64,000 nt of DNA, from assembly GCA_021383565.1 (NCBI GenBank), contig CP079699.1:1860001-1924000 (forward strand), read 5' to 3'. Positions 24,830 through 33,536 of the stretch are shown here, piece by piece. The translations under genes and the position numbers were made by a program. Source of the DNA: Levilactobacillus brevis. Its GTDB lineage: Bacteria > Bacillota > Bacilli > Lactobacillales > Lactobacillaceae. Numbering within the stretch: the stretch's first letter is position 1; each line of letters starts with the position of its first letter. A model generated the notes under the pieces. It saw only the letters and a list, made by a program, of their open reading frames with translations, made no database searches and had not been told where the DNA came from.

Positions 24830-26638
24830 ATGAAATATTCGTTGAATTGGGATTTGGATTCACTCTTTAGCGGCGGGATTAATTCCGCGCAATTAAAAGC
24901 AAAATTAGCAAAATTAAAGACGGCCATCGCAACGCTCGGTGACTTGCTAGATCGTTGGGACGCGGCCAGCGATGCCCCCCAGTATCAGCAATTTATCAAG
25001 CTTATCACGCAACTTCAGGCGATTGAGGCCGGGATTGGCCAAGCCGGGCTGTTCATCTCTGCCGTGGGTTCGGCCGACATCAACAATCCCGAAGTGGCGC
25101 CGGTGAACGCGCAACTCAGCCGGCTGGAGACCGAGGCCGAGAACGTCAGCGGTAAGCTCAAGAAGGTCTTGGTTCAGGTTCCCGATGCCAATTTCACCGC
25201 GATGCTGGCCCAGCCTGATCTCCAACCGCTGGCCTTCAACCTCCAAGAGATGCGTGACGATGGGAAAGAATTACTCGATGACAAGACGGAAGCCCTGATT
25301 AGTCGCCTGGATCTCGACGGCAAATCCGCCTGGAGCGCCCACTACGATTCACTGGTGGCCACGGTGAACGTGCCCTTCCACGATGCGTCCGGACACCCCA
25401 TCACCCTTTCCGCCGGGCAAGCCGACAACAACCTCTTAGGCAATGCCGACCCCCAGTACCGCGCCGACCTACTCCCCGCTTGGGAACAGGCGTGGACGGA
25501 TAAGGAACAACTCTTTGCCGATACGCTGAATCATTTGGCCGGCTTTCGGTTAACTGAGTACGCTGCTCATGGTACCACTGACTTCCTGCGTCAACCGCTC
25601 AAGGATAACCGATTAAGCGCGGCAACACTCAACACCATCTGGCAGGTTGTCGACGATAACAAGCAATTTCTCCTCGATTATCTCGACCGTAAGGCGGCCT
25701 TACTGGGCAAGAAACACGCCGGCTGGCAAGACGTGGAGGCGCCGTTGAATCTGCCAGGTAGTCAGCTCCATCACTTTACGTACGACGAGGCGGCAGCCTT
25801 TATTATCAAGCACTACGGTGAGTTTTCGCCCAAGATGGCGGCGCTGGCCCAATACGCCTTTGAACACAACTGGATCGAGGCCGAGGACCGCGCTGGCAAG
25901 GCACCGGGCGGCTGGATGGAAAGTGCCCCCGAGACCCATGAATCACGGATCTTCATGACCTTTACCGGCTCGCCAAATGACGTATCCACCTTGGCCCATG
26001 AGCTGGGGCACGCCTTCCACTCAAGCGTAATGAGCGACCTGCCTTACTTCCGTCAGGACTACGCGATGAATGTCGCGGAGACGGCTTCGACCTTTGGTGA
26101 GCTCATCGTCGCGGACGCCAATGTCAAGGCGGCTAAGACCCCCGCCGAGAAGATCTCCCTGATCAACGCCAAGATGGACAACCCCCTGGCCATGTTCCTC
26201 AACATTCGGGCCCGGTTCCTCTTCGAGACGCGCTTCTACCAGTTGCGCCAGCAGAAGTTGGTGACGCCGGCCGAACTGAACGAACTGATGTTAAATGCCC
26301 AAAAGGAAGCATTCGGCCACGACCTGTCGACCTACTCACCACACCTCTGGGCCAGCAAGCTCCATTTCTACATCGACGACCTGTCCTTCTACAACTTCCC
26401 TTACGTCTTCGGCTACCTCTTCAGTCTGGGGATTTACGCCAAGGCGCAACAAGAGGGTAACTTCGAGGACCGCTACATCGCCCTGCTGCGGGATACGGCC
26501 AATATGTCTACAGAAGACTTGGCTCGCAAGCATCTCGGCGTCGACCTAACGAAGCCGGATTTCTGGTTAGCCGGCGTCAAATTAATCAAACGCGACGTGG
26601 CAGCGTTCATGCGGCTAACCGATTCACTGGTCAACTAG
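24830..26638 (+). CDS. pepF: oligoendopeptidase F, M3 family
   Basis: A 602-residue cytoplasmic zinc endopeptidase that cuts oligopeptides of medium length, fitting peptides imported by Opp. The zinc motif H-E-L-G-H is in STLAHELGHAFHS near residue 390, and the family segment with E-T-A-S-T-F-G-E-L follows about 35 residues later, giving the third ligand. Length is typical. ATG 24830 follows AGGAGG by eight bases; an in-frame TTG is directly adjacent upstream. It has a 5' leader that may run through the repeat at 24464-24764. Confidence 0.92.
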   Translation: MKYSLNWDLDSLFSGGINSAQLKAKLAKLKTAIATLGDLLDRWDAASDAPQYQQFIKLITQLQAIEAGIGQAGLFISAVGSADINNPEVAPVNAQLSRLETEAENVSGKLKKVLVQVPDANFTAMLAQPDLQPLAFNLQEMRDDGKELLDDKTEALISRLDLDGKSAWSAHYDSLVATVNVPFHDASGHPITLSAGQADNNLLGNADPQYRADLLPAWEQAWTDKEQLFADTLNHLAGFRLTEYAAHGTTDFLRQPLKDNRLSAATLNTIWQVVDDNKQFLLDYLDRKAALLGKKHAGWQDVEAPLNLPGSQLHHFTYDEAAAFIIKHYGEFSPKMAALAQYAFEHNWIEAEDRAGKAPGGWMESAPETHESRIFMTFTGSPNDVSTLAHELGHAFHSSVMSDLPYFRQDYAMNVAETASTFGELIVADANVKAAKTPAEKISLINAKMDNPLAMFLNIRARFLFETRFYQLRQQKLVTPAELNELMLNAQKEAFGHDLSTYSPHLWASKLHFYIDDLSFYNFPYVFGYLFSLGIYAKAQQEGNFEDRYIALLRDTANMSTEDLARKHLGVDLTKPDFWLAGVKLIKRDVAAFMRLTDSLVN

Positions 26639-26711
26639 TCAACTTTCGATTAAAAGCAACGCTAAGTGGTATAATGAAATTAAAGACTATCGAAAGAAAC
26701 GGGTGAGTTGA

Positions 26712-27134
26712 ATGTTTTCTGAACGACTTCGGGCTTTACGGCGCGGTCAACACATTACATTGGAACAACTGGCAACGGCCTTAAATGAACAACAGTCCGT
26801 GGGGCCGGATGATCATCCAAATACGGCTTCACAGATTGGGAATTGGGAGCGGGGCATTCGGACCCCTTCATTCATCGAGGTTCGCAAGCTCGCGGAATAC
26901 TTTGATGTCACCATGGATTATTTGACCGGGAAGGCGGAACGCGACGAGTACGACCTCGGCCGTCTGTTCCTCTCGGGGAAGCAATTGAGCTTCAACCGAG
27001 AACTGTTGAGTGGCCGCGATCGCTATGAGATTTACCAGCTGATCGACGGCTATCTACACGGCCGGGAAAATCGGGTCACGCCACCGGATACGAACCAGCA
27101 AGAAGAATTGGATCTGCACTTAGATGACCATTAG
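26712..27134 (+). CDS. XRE-family transcriptional regulator
   Basis: A 140-residue protein with a Cro/CI helix-turn-helix in residues 4-72, including LEQLATALNEQQS and a SQIGNWERGIRTPS recognition segment, and an acidic C-terminal region (about 75-140) of unknown role. GGGTGAG precedes the ATG. It is followed by a hairpin terminator and then a methyltransferase gene. The target is unknown. A TATAAT (near 26674) upstream is a likely -10 element. Confidence 0.85.
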   Translation: MFSERLRALRRGQHITLEQLATALNEQQSVGPDDHPNTASQIGNWERGIRTPSFIEVRKLAEYFDVTMDYLTGKAERDEYDLGRLFLSGKQLSFNRELLSGRDRYEIYQLIDGYLHGRENRVTPPDTNQQEELDLHLDDH

Positions 27135-27143
27135 GGGTCAGGA

Positions 27144-27172
27144 GTCGGCCGGTGTTTATCGGTCGGCTTTTT
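27144..27172 (+). terminator. rho-independent terminator
   Basis: gtcggccg (27144-27151) pairs with cggtcggc (27160-27167), followed by five T. Confidence 0.75.
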
Positions 27173-27209
27173 CGTGACCTTAGCTCGGTACTTTAGAAAG
27201 GACCTTTCC

Positions 27210-28061
27210 ATGAATCCTAAGAAATTACGACAACTAAAAAAGAAGATTCGCCATCAACCCTTGGCGCAGCGCAAGACGGCTTACATCGCCCGCATGACGG
27301 ACTATTATCATCAATTCGACGGCATTCCGGCCGCCAAGATTCTCATCAGTAACGTCCTGTTGGCTGACCGCATGCTGGCGGCGGGCGATTTGCCCCAGCA
27401 GGTGCCCCTCCTGCAGCTCCCCGATGATATTCAAGACCAGATCTTTAAAAAATTGGGCGAACAGTATCCGGCGGGTGATGCTACCGGCGATAAGATTTGG
27501 AACGACTTGACTGCGGCGCTCCCGGACCTGGACCACGACTTGCGGTCATTCCGGGACTATCTGGAAAATCACTACGGCATGTGGGCCTACACCTCGGCGC
27601 CATTCGTGGCTGACTTGGCAAACTTTGTGGGCGACCGAGCCGTGCTGGAAGTCATGGCGGGCAACGGCTACATCTCCAAGGGCCTGCGTGATGCCCACAA
27701 GACCGTCTACGCCACGGATAGTCAGGCATGGACCGCCGAGAACGAGACGGGGCGGCATCCCCTGACTCCGATTGAATCCTTGGCCGCCGTGGACGCCTGG
27801 CAAAAGTATCAGGATAAGGTCGGCGTAGTCGTCATGTCCTGGTCACCAGATGGCCTGCCACTGGACTGGGAACTCCTGCAGGCGCTGCGGGCAACCAACC
27901 GCGACGTAGACTTCGTTGTGATTGGCGAACCTCACGGGGCCACGGGATCCGAGGCCTTCTGGAATCACGCAGAGTTACTGGAGAATAGGGCCACGCGTGA
28001 CCTCAATCGCCATTTCACCCAGATTGATCTGGTCCAGGACCACGTCTACCTCGTGAAGTAA
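27210..28061 (+). CDS. SAM-dependent methyltransferase-like protein
   Basis: A 283-residue protein. A Rossmann-type motif I (LEVMAGNGYISKGL) appears near residue 155, followed by a motif II-like acidic end (VYATD) and a later V-V-M-S-W-S-P and D-F-V-V-I-G-E-P-H-G segment, as in class I methyltransferases. The N-terminal 130 residues are helical and basic at the start (K-K-L-R-Q-L-K-K-K-I). Substrate is unknown. ATG 27210 is chosen over an upstream frame because AAAGGA lies about eight bases before it. Confidence 0.7.
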   Translation: MNPKKLRQLKKKIRHQPLAQRKTAYIARMTDYYHQFDGIPAAKILISNVLLADRMLAAGDLPQQVPLLQLPDDIQDQIFKKLGEQYPAGDATGDKIWNDLTAALPDLDHDLRSFRDYLENHYGMWAYTSAPFVADLANFVGDRAVLEVMAGNGYISKGLRDAHKTVYATDSQAWTAENETGRHPLTPIESLAAVDAWQKYQDKVGVVVMSWSPDGLPLDWELLQALRATNRDVDFVVIGEPHGATGSEAFWNHAELLENRATRDLNRHFTQIDLVQDHVYLVK

Positions 28062-28101
28062 CGCGCGAAATATTACAAATGAAAAAACTCCCCGTTACCG
28101 G

Positions 28102-28130
28102 TTTACCCATTATTAACCATTTGATAATAT
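28102..28130 (+). promoter_or_regulatory. sigma-A promoter of the small membrane protein gene
   Basis: TTTACC (28102-28107) and TAATAT (28125-28130) are spaced by 17 bases. The ribosome binding site GGGAGG and ATG follow about 35 bases later. Confidence 0.55.
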
Positions 28131-28164
28131 AGTGAGGGTTAATCGGCAGAGGGAGGAACCAGTC

Positions 28165-28269
28165 ATGGTCGCATTTGGGAACATTTTATTTTACGGCTTG
28201 GGAACTTTACTGATCATCGCAGTGGGGTACGCGGCATTTGCCAGCTACCAAGCTCATCGTGACGAATAA
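28165..28269 (+). CDS. 34-residue single-pass membrane protein
   Basis: A small gene with all the marks of being real: its own promoter-like sequence, GAGGGAGG about nine bases before the ATG, and a strong terminator just four bases after the stop. The product has a hydrophobic helix (about residues 6-26, with LFYGLGTLLIIAVGYAAFA) and a short polar tail ending in Q-A-H-R-D-E. Function is unknown. Such small membrane proteins often bind and modulate larger transporters or enzymes, or act as toxins; no antisense RNA was noted. Confidence 0.65.
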   Translation: MVAFGNILFYGLGTLLIIAVGYAAFASYQAHRDE

Positions 28270-28272
28270 TAC

Positions 28273-28309
28273 AAGAAGCACTAACCGGTGGCGGTTAGTG
28301 CTTCTTTTT
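28273..28309 (+). terminator. rho-independent terminator
   Basis: aagaagcactaacc (28273-28286) pairs perfectly with ggttagtgcttctt (28293-28306), then T. Confidence 0.9.
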
Positions 28310-28473
28310 AATTAGGCTCAAGTATGTTTCTTACTCCGGAATTCTTTCTTGATAGCGGCTAAAGTGTATTCCTGACCTCGACAGGTCACTGCTATCATTT
28401 GGATGAGCACTTCAGGCGCGGCATTTTCTCTGTCGCATTCGCCGTCAACTTCCTTTCACCACTTTTTTACTTA

Positions 28474-29541
28474 TCATTGATACTCCGCCCAAACCAACAC
28501 GAGACTCAACAAGAACATCAGCCCGATGGCAATCGCGTGCCAGCGCTTGTTGCCCACGAAAATAGCGATGTACTCGCGAATAATGGCGTTGGGCAAGAAA
28601 AATTTAGCAGTATGGGCGCCAATCCCGTTGGCTGGCACCCCCGCCTTGCGGGCAATCATCCCCGCCCGAAAGGTATGGTAGCCGTTAGTCACGAAGGTAA
28701 TCTTAGGTTGAACGGTGCCCCGCGCATCGATAATCTTTTTAGAAAACACCATGTTCTCGTAGGTTGTCTTGGATTGGTCCTCGGCAATCGCCTGTTCCGG
28801 TGGGAGGCCGTGGTCAATGGCGTACTGGCGCATGGCCACGCCCTCAGCCACCGTTTCGTCGCCACCCTGACCGCCGGAAAAGATAATCACGGGGCCTTGG
28901 CCAATCTTACGGAATTGCTTTCGATAAAATTTCAGTGCGCGATCGATCCGCTGCCCCAGTAGTGGTGACACCTCGTTACCGTTGAGCAGGCCAGCGCCCA
29001 GGACAATCAGGTAGTCCTGACGATAGCGCGGATGATTAAATTGATAAATGACCAGCATCGTCAAATAGTTGTAGAACCAAAAGAGCACGTAAAAAATAAC
29101 CATCCCCGGGAAGAGGTTAATGAAAGTTGCCAGCGGCCCCGGCAGATAGAGCGAGGTCCAGCGCACAACGAACGGCGCCAGCAGAATCGCCACGCCTAAG
29201 AACAGCGTCAGCATGTTGGCCAGTGTATGGCTCTCCCGGCGCCAGACAATCCACGCATTCCACAGCAGGAGAAAGGCTTGGAGCGCGAACGCCAGACCTA
29301 TCAGGAGCAACACCCCAACAAAGAGAATCAGGCTGATGGCAAACAGCCATTTATTACCAAAACCAATGATGGCGACCGCCAGCATCGCCATGGTGGAATA
29401 GAAAAAAAGCGAAAACCAAATACCATTGCTCAACCGGCGCTTCTCAATCGCGTAACGGGTGAAGAAGATAGCGCCGAATAACAGCGGCACCAGCCACCCC
29501 CAGTAGACGACCGGGGGAATATTAAATAATTCATCTTGCAT
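28474..29541 (-). CDS. YdcF/SanA family membrane protein (DUF218)
   Basis: A 355-residue protein with about five or six N-terminal membrane helices (to residue 170) and a DUF218 domain at about 180-325: YLIVLGAGLLNG, P-L-L-G-Q-R-I-D-R-A, I-I-F-S-G-G-Q-G-G-D and S-K-T-T-Y-E-N-M are the family motifs. DUF218 proteins are tied to envelope integrity and antibiotic tolerance, though the biochemistry is uncertain. GGGAGG precedes the ATG. It ends about 200 bases from the small membrane protein gene read in the other direction. Confidence 0.85.
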   Translation of the reverse strand: MQDELFNIPPVVYWGWLVPLLFGAIFFTRYAIEKRRLSNGIWFSLFFYSTMAMLAVAIIGFGNKWLFAISLILFVGVLLLIGLAFALQAFLLLWNAWIVWRRESHTLANMLTLFLGVAILLAPFVVRWTSLYLPGPLATFINLFPGMVIFYVLFWFYNYLTMLVIYQFNHPRYRQDYLIVLGAGLLNGNEVSPLLGQRIDRALKFYRKQFRKIGQGPVIIFSGGQGGDETVAEGVAMRQYAIDHGLPPEQAIAEDQSKTTYENMVFSKKIIDARGTVQPKITFVTNGYHTFRAGMIARKAGVPANGIGAHTAKFFLPNAIIREYIAIFVGNKRWHAIAIGLMFLLSLVLVWAEYQ

Positions 29542-29882
29542 GGAACGCCTCCCAAAGACTTGATACCCCTAGGATACCATGAATTCCACGAAAACAGACG
29601 GTTACTGTCGGCCGGTGTCAGGGCGGTCAATTCCTACTACCATGAAATTAACCCAGACGATACGTTTAGAAGCACATCATGGTTTATAGACGGTGTAAAT
29701 AAGGTCCGACACGATGAATACCCGTCCATCTCGCTCCAAAAAATTTCTTTCAAACTCTAAAAACGCGATCGAATCGTCTTCGACCACGCTTTTATAATAC
29801 CGCTTGTTTTTAAAGGGTAGCCAAGTGGCAATCCCTCCCGTATACTGAGCAAACTAGACAGTAGTCACCCACAATTCAGGCG
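29542..29882. other. gene-free gap
   Basis: The 340 bases between the YdcF gene and the gene at 29883 hold no credible gene. A frame of about 74 codons on the plus strand (29536-29760) overlaps the YdcF start and lacks a ribosome binding site. Nothing else was recognised. Confidence 0.5.
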
Positions 29883-30548
29883 TCACCCCTGAAAGATTGG
29901 CCCGACGTAATTTCCCTGCCGGTGCCGTCCCGGACGATGCTTCCGACTGTCACCGCTCGCGTGGTCCCAACCGGTGACATCGATCCCAGCCCCCTTCTGA
30001 TAGGCCTGCACCACATTCGTCAAATTAACATCTTCGTACCGACGCACCGCTGTCTTTGCCCGCACTTGTTTGGCACGGGGCTTCGCCGGTGAGACGAACT
30101 GCTTATTGCCCGTGATGTAAGTGCCGTTAGACAACCGGAAGCGCGTCACCTCCCCGTGAGTCACCACCCGGACTACGGCTACGGCAGCGCCCTGCTTGAC
30201 GTGGCTAACTTTGCCCGTCAGGTGGCTCGTCTCATAGACGTTAATCCCCTGCGGTGCCGTCACGTACAACCGGCGATAATGACCACCCCAGTACAACTTA
30301 ACCGCGTAGTCATCATTGGCCGTCACCACGGTCTCTTTGAATACCCGATCCTCACGAGATTGAGCTGTCTCAACTATTGTGAAGACCGGATCGTTGGGCC
30401 GCACTTGCTCGAAACGAGCGGTGACCATCGCTTGCGCGGTCAACGCGCCCACGTTGACCTGACTCCGTGACCAGATGAAATTCCACACGAAGCCAACGCC
30501 CAATACGACGCCCAGAATCAACAACCCACCATAGAATATCTTCATCAT
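29883..30548 (-). CDS. membrane-anchored hypothetical protein with DUF5776-like segment
   Basis: A 221-residue protein with one N-terminal membrane helix (about residues 5-25) and an extracellular part. Two beta-rich segments are seen; the second (about 135-170, with F-R-L-S-N-G-T-Y-I-T-G-N-K-Q-F-V) resembles the DUF5776 repeat common on lactobacillus surface proteins. The C-terminus is basic and rich in Arg, His and Gly (G-D-S-R-K-H-R-P-G-R-H-R-Q-G-N). AAGGAG precedes tandem ATG codons at 30548 and 30545. The upstream region is very AT-rich, as for a promoter. Function unknown. Confidence 0.65.
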   Translation of the reverse strand: MMKIFYGGLLILGVVLGVGFVWNFIWSRSQVNVGALTAQAMVTARFEQVRPNDPVFTIVETAQSREDRVFKETVVTANDDYAVKLYWGGHYRRLYVTAPQGINVYETSHLTGKVSHVKQGAAVAVVRVVTHGEVTRFRLSNGTYITGNKQFVSPAKPRAKQVRAKTAVRRYEDVNLTNVVQAYQKGAGIDVTGWDHASGDSRKHRPGRHRQGNYVGPIFQG

Positions 30549-30754
30549 AGTTTTCTCCTTAATTGATCGCCTTTATTCATTAGTTTTTTGTGTATAAAAA
30601 CTATAACATTTATTTTATATAAAAGAATACCACACTTTTTATTGTATGGATAGTTTTGTTCGATATAGTTTCGTTCTATGTTTCTATTAACACCATATAG
30701 TTAACCTGCCATTTAACGAATCACTGATCAGCCGGATATTTGTTGCCGGTCACT

Positions 30755-30796
30755 CAAAAAAGCTAGTCCTGAAGACGTTACCCTCCAAATACTAGC
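30755..30796 (-). terminator. rho-independent terminator
   Basis: On the minus strand gctagt and actagc pair around a loop of about 25 bases and are followed by six T. It is the second of two terminators in tandem. Confidence 0.65.
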
Positions 30797-30902
30797 CATT
30801 CATATTTCCTATTCTTCGTCTGTTAACCCAACTTGAGTCATAGGTCTCGCAGGGACGGGCCGCGTCAGTCTTCCCATGATGACGCTTTCTTGAAGAAATC
30901 CA

Positions 30903-30946
30903 TAAAAAAACGCCCGCTCCATCCCTAAGGACGAAACAGACGTTTT
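30903..30946 (-). terminator. long-stem terminator in a gene-free region
   Basis: On the minus strand AACGTCTGTTTCGTCC pairs along its length (with several G-T pairs) with GGATGGAGCGGGCGTT around ttag, followed by seven T. The region 30549-31152 has no convincing gene; the frames seen here run across the hairpins and lack ribosome binding sites. About 200 bases of possibly structured RNA, including gtcac/gtgac near 31020, lie between the stop of the gene at 31153 and this terminator. Confidence 0.65.
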
Positions 30947-31152
30947 TACCACAGCATTCGCCGAAACGAATGGATTTATCTCGGAATCCACATTCCCTCA
31001 AAATCAGACACGTCACAATACGGTGACATATGTGCCCTGCTGACAAATTCACCTAGCCGCTTGCGCGGACGCCCCTTGCAAGCAAGGAACGCGTGATTTC
31101 TCGACTCATCGCATAAGAACAATATTACCACAGCGATGGACGCAACGCAAGG

Positions 31153-31635
31153 TTATTTCTCCTTGACGTCGGTCTCGTCCTTGTTGGTGGCTGCCGCTTG
31201 AAGTTTTTCAATCTGCAAGGCCAACCAATCGTGGAGACTCTGATCGGCCGTCTGGGCCTGATCCACGTACGTCGTAGCTGGCGCCAAGGCGTCGATTCGC
31301 AGACCGGACGCATTGATGTCCGGCGTCTCAATGACCGCGTAGACGTTCAGTTCCTGTTCTACGTTGGTTTCCATAATCTTACCAATCGTCTTGGTGTCTT
31401 GGAGCGGCAAATTAATGACGCTCATCTCCAACCGCACGGAGACGGCCGTGTCGGTCAGCGTTAATTCGGCTTGAGCCAACTGGTCCGCGGCAATCTGTTG
31501 GCGAATGAACGCCGCTAGCGGTGCCATGGCGCCATCCGGATCGGCAAAGAATTTATCCTGAGTGGTCTCCGCCGTAAAATGTTCAATTTGATCATCTGCT
31601 ACTGCATCCATAAATGCCTGTACTTCTCGCTTCAT
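31153..31635 (-). CDS. hypothetical protein
   Basis: A 160-residue soluble protein, acidic and rich in Ala, Asp and Gln, with alternating polar and hydrophobic residues in the middle (about 55-115) suggesting a beta sheet, and a helical C-terminus ending in charged residues. No family is recognised. CGAGGTGGG lies just before the ATG. It starts 15 bases after the stop of the membrane protein gene at 31650, so the two form an operon. Confidence 0.65.
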   Translation of the reverse strand: MKREVQAFMDAVADDQIEHFTAETTQDKFFADPDGAMAPLAAFIRQQIAADQLAQAELTLTDTAVSVRLEMSVINLPLQDTKTIGKIMETNVEQELNVYAVIETPDINASGLRIDALAPATTYVDQAQTADQSLHDWLALQIEKLQAAATNKDETDVKEK

Positions 31636-31649
31636 TTACCCACCTCGTT

Positions 31650-32057
31650 TTAATGCCCGAATCGTTTACGATCACGCTTGTCTCGTTCCGCCTTACGCAA
31701 CCGCAACGCGAGAACCAACCAGTAAGCGTTGGCCACCATCACGGCAATGCTGCCGATTGACATCAACAGCCGTACCATCAGTGAGGTGTGGTCGTAGCTC
31801 CACATGGTGATCAGCACGCTGATCAGTGACAGGGAGTACATGGCGATGACCAATCCCATCAGGTAGAAGGATGGCCGCCAATCCAACGCCGCCAAAACAA
31901 TCGTAATGGCGTACAGCGCAACTGCCAAGGCAGACGACCGCCAGAATTCACTCATGGACGTTGACAAACCGACAAACGAGCGCGACATCAGAAAATTAAT
32001 AACTAGGAAGCCAAACAGTGAAATGATGGCCCAGGCAATCACGTTACGATCTTTCAT
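31650..32057 (-). CDS. four-helix membrane protein, unknown function
   Basis: A 135-residue protein with four predicted membrane helices (about residues 6-25, 40-62, 66-88 and 95-118) and a basic C-terminal tail (R-L-R-K-A-E-R-D-K-R-D-R-K-R). GAGGAG precedes the ATG by about twelve bases. Cotranscribed with the 160-residue hypothetical gene that follows. No family is recognised. Confidence 0.65.
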   Translation of the reverse strand: MKDRNVIAWAIISLFGFLVINFLMSRSFVGLSTSMSEFWRSSALAVALYAITIVLAALDWRPSFYLMGLVIAMYSLSLISVLITMWSYDHTSLMVRLLMSIGSIAVMVANAYWLVLALRLRKAERDKRDRKRFGH

Positions 32058-32194
32058 TTAAAATTAAACTCCTCAATAATTGCTAAGTAATTAAAAGCGC
32101 GGCCAGCAATCGACCACGCTTTCGTCAATTTCATGTTCTATTCTAACGTATCTGACCACTAAAATCAGCAAATCCGCCAATTCTTAGGCGAGAT

Positions 32195-33208
32195 TTAATC
32201 GACTAAGAGGTCCAAGACGTCCTTGGTGTCAATCCCGTTGAAGTAGAGCTGCGTGTTGACACTGTTCAAGACGGCGCCGACATGTTCACGGTCGTAGCGC
32301 ACGCCTTTCAACTTATCCGCCAATTCCGTGGCATCACTGGGACCGAAGAAATCACCATAGAACTTGATGTTTTCAATCTTCCCGCCGTCGACCAACAGCC
32401 GCGCGTCGATGGTTCCGGCCGTAAAGTGTTGCCGCTTCTTAACCGTAAATTCGGGGGAATTTCCGTAAACCCAATCCCAGTTTGCGTAGTATTCATTGAA
32501 AATCTTATCAATGGCCGCCTTTTCACTATCGGCAATCTGAACTTCCTTGTTGGCAATGGCATCGAGGTTGTCCACGTGGAATAATTCCTTCAACAACGTG
32601 TCGCGGAATTCAGGAACCGTCAAGTTTTGATATTCTGGTGCTAAGTATGGCTTTAAATTCGTGACCCGAGAGCGGACGGACTTAATCCCTTTGGACTTCA
32701 TCTTGTCTTCTGGGACGTTCAACGCGTGAGCGATGACGTCTTGGTCCACATCAAGCATCAGCGTGCCGTGGGAGAAGGTCTTGCCGCTGTGAGAATACAT
32801 CGCGTTCCCGGAGAACTTCTTACCGTCGACCAAGATGTCGTTACGGCCAGAGACTTCCACGGACTTGGCCCCCATGGCGTGTAAGGCGTCGACGATGGGT
32901 TGGACGAAAGATTTGAAATCGCCAAATTCTTCACTATCGCTATCAACCACGAAGCTAAAGCAAAGGTTGCCGAGATCTTGATAAACAGCGCCGCCACCCG
33001 ATAACCGACGGGTAACCGTGATGTTATTTTCTTCTACGTATTTCTGATTGATTTCTTCCAACGTGTTCTGATTCCGCCCAACGATGATGCAGGGCCCTTC
33101 GTAGTAGAACAAGACCAGTGGCTCATCAAACTTCTTATTGTTCATTAAGTACTGCTCGGTTGCTAAGTTGTGCCGAATATCGTGTGACTTCATGGCATAC
33201 CAATACAT
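32195..33208 (-). CDS. lplA: lipoate-protein ligase
   Basis: The 337-residue enzyme activates lipoate with ATP and attaches it to the lipoyl domains of 2-oxoacid dehydrogenases or the glycine cleavage H protein. Family motifs are clear: R-H-N-L-A-T-E-Q near the start, GPCIIVGRNQN, the RRLSGGGAVYQDLGNLCFS lipoate-binding loop, and KKFSGNAMYS; the C-terminal accessory domain is present. Length is normal. AAAGGGG precedes the ATG. The upstream region holds three hairpins and then an Rrf2 regulator gene on the same strand. No lipoate-dependent enzyme genes are in the window. Confidence 0.93.
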   Translation of the reverse strand: MYWYAMKSHDIRHNLATEQYLMNNKKFDEPLVLFYYEGPCIIVGRNQNTLEEINQKYVEENNITVTRRLSGGGAVYQDLGNLCFSFVVDSDSEEFGDFKSFVQPIVDALHAMGAKSVEVSGRNDILVDGKKFSGNAMYSHSGKTFSHGTLMLDVDQDVIAHALNVPEDKMKSKGIKSVRSRVTNLKPYLAPEYQNLTVPEFRDTLLKELFHVDNLDAIANKEVQIADSEKAAIDKIFNEYYANWDWVYGNSPEFTVKKRQHFTAGTIDARLLVDGGKIENIKFYGDFFGPSDATELADKLKGVRYDREHVGAVLNSVNTQLYFNGIDTKDVLDLLVD

Positions 33209-33380
33209 AACTCAAAAACCCCTTTCGTAATAACCAATCGTCGGGTAACGACCCCCGACTATCCTAAATCATAGCACGCATTGGAACCGATTACAATTTA
33301 CCGCCAATATAATGGAAAAGTACGTGTAACTTCCCAAAAATTGGTCCCGCTGACGGCACGTTCATCGCCCCAAGGGCAAC

Positions 33381-33474
33381 AAAAAAGGTCTCCACACTTG
33401 GCGGAGACCCAGCCCCCGTCAGAGTTCACCCCTGGCGGTTCTGACTGTTATTAATGGTGGCCTTAGTCACCATT
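33381..33474 (-). promoter_or_regulatory. three consecutive hairpins between the Rrf2 gene and lplA
   Basis: Read on the minus strand: aatggtg/caccatt, then gtcaga/tctgac, then GGTCTCC/GGAGACC followed by six T. The last is a good terminator. It could simply end the Rrf2 transcript, or the set could be a leader element for lplA, whose start is about 170 bases further on. A loop segment gccagggg could pair with the linker cccc between hairpins. No known riboswitch class was recognised. Confidence 0.5.
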
Positions 33475-33536
33475 CGATTTTATACCCTCATTATAACGCC
33501 GCTAACTAAAGTTTAGTAGCATTTTGCTCACTAGGT

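Noticed and set aside
29536-29760. Plus-strand frame of 74 codons
   Set aside because: It begins over the start of the YdcF gene, has no ribosome binding site and matches nothing I know; a decayed remnant cannot be excluded.
30792-31052. Minus-strand frames of 60 and 86 codons
   Set aside because: They run across a terminator hairpin, lack ribosome binding sites and show no recognisable protein pattern.
33381-33474. Known riboswitch upstream of lplA (SAM, THF, glycine, fluoride classes considered)
   Set aside because: None of the conserved core sequences of these classes was found.
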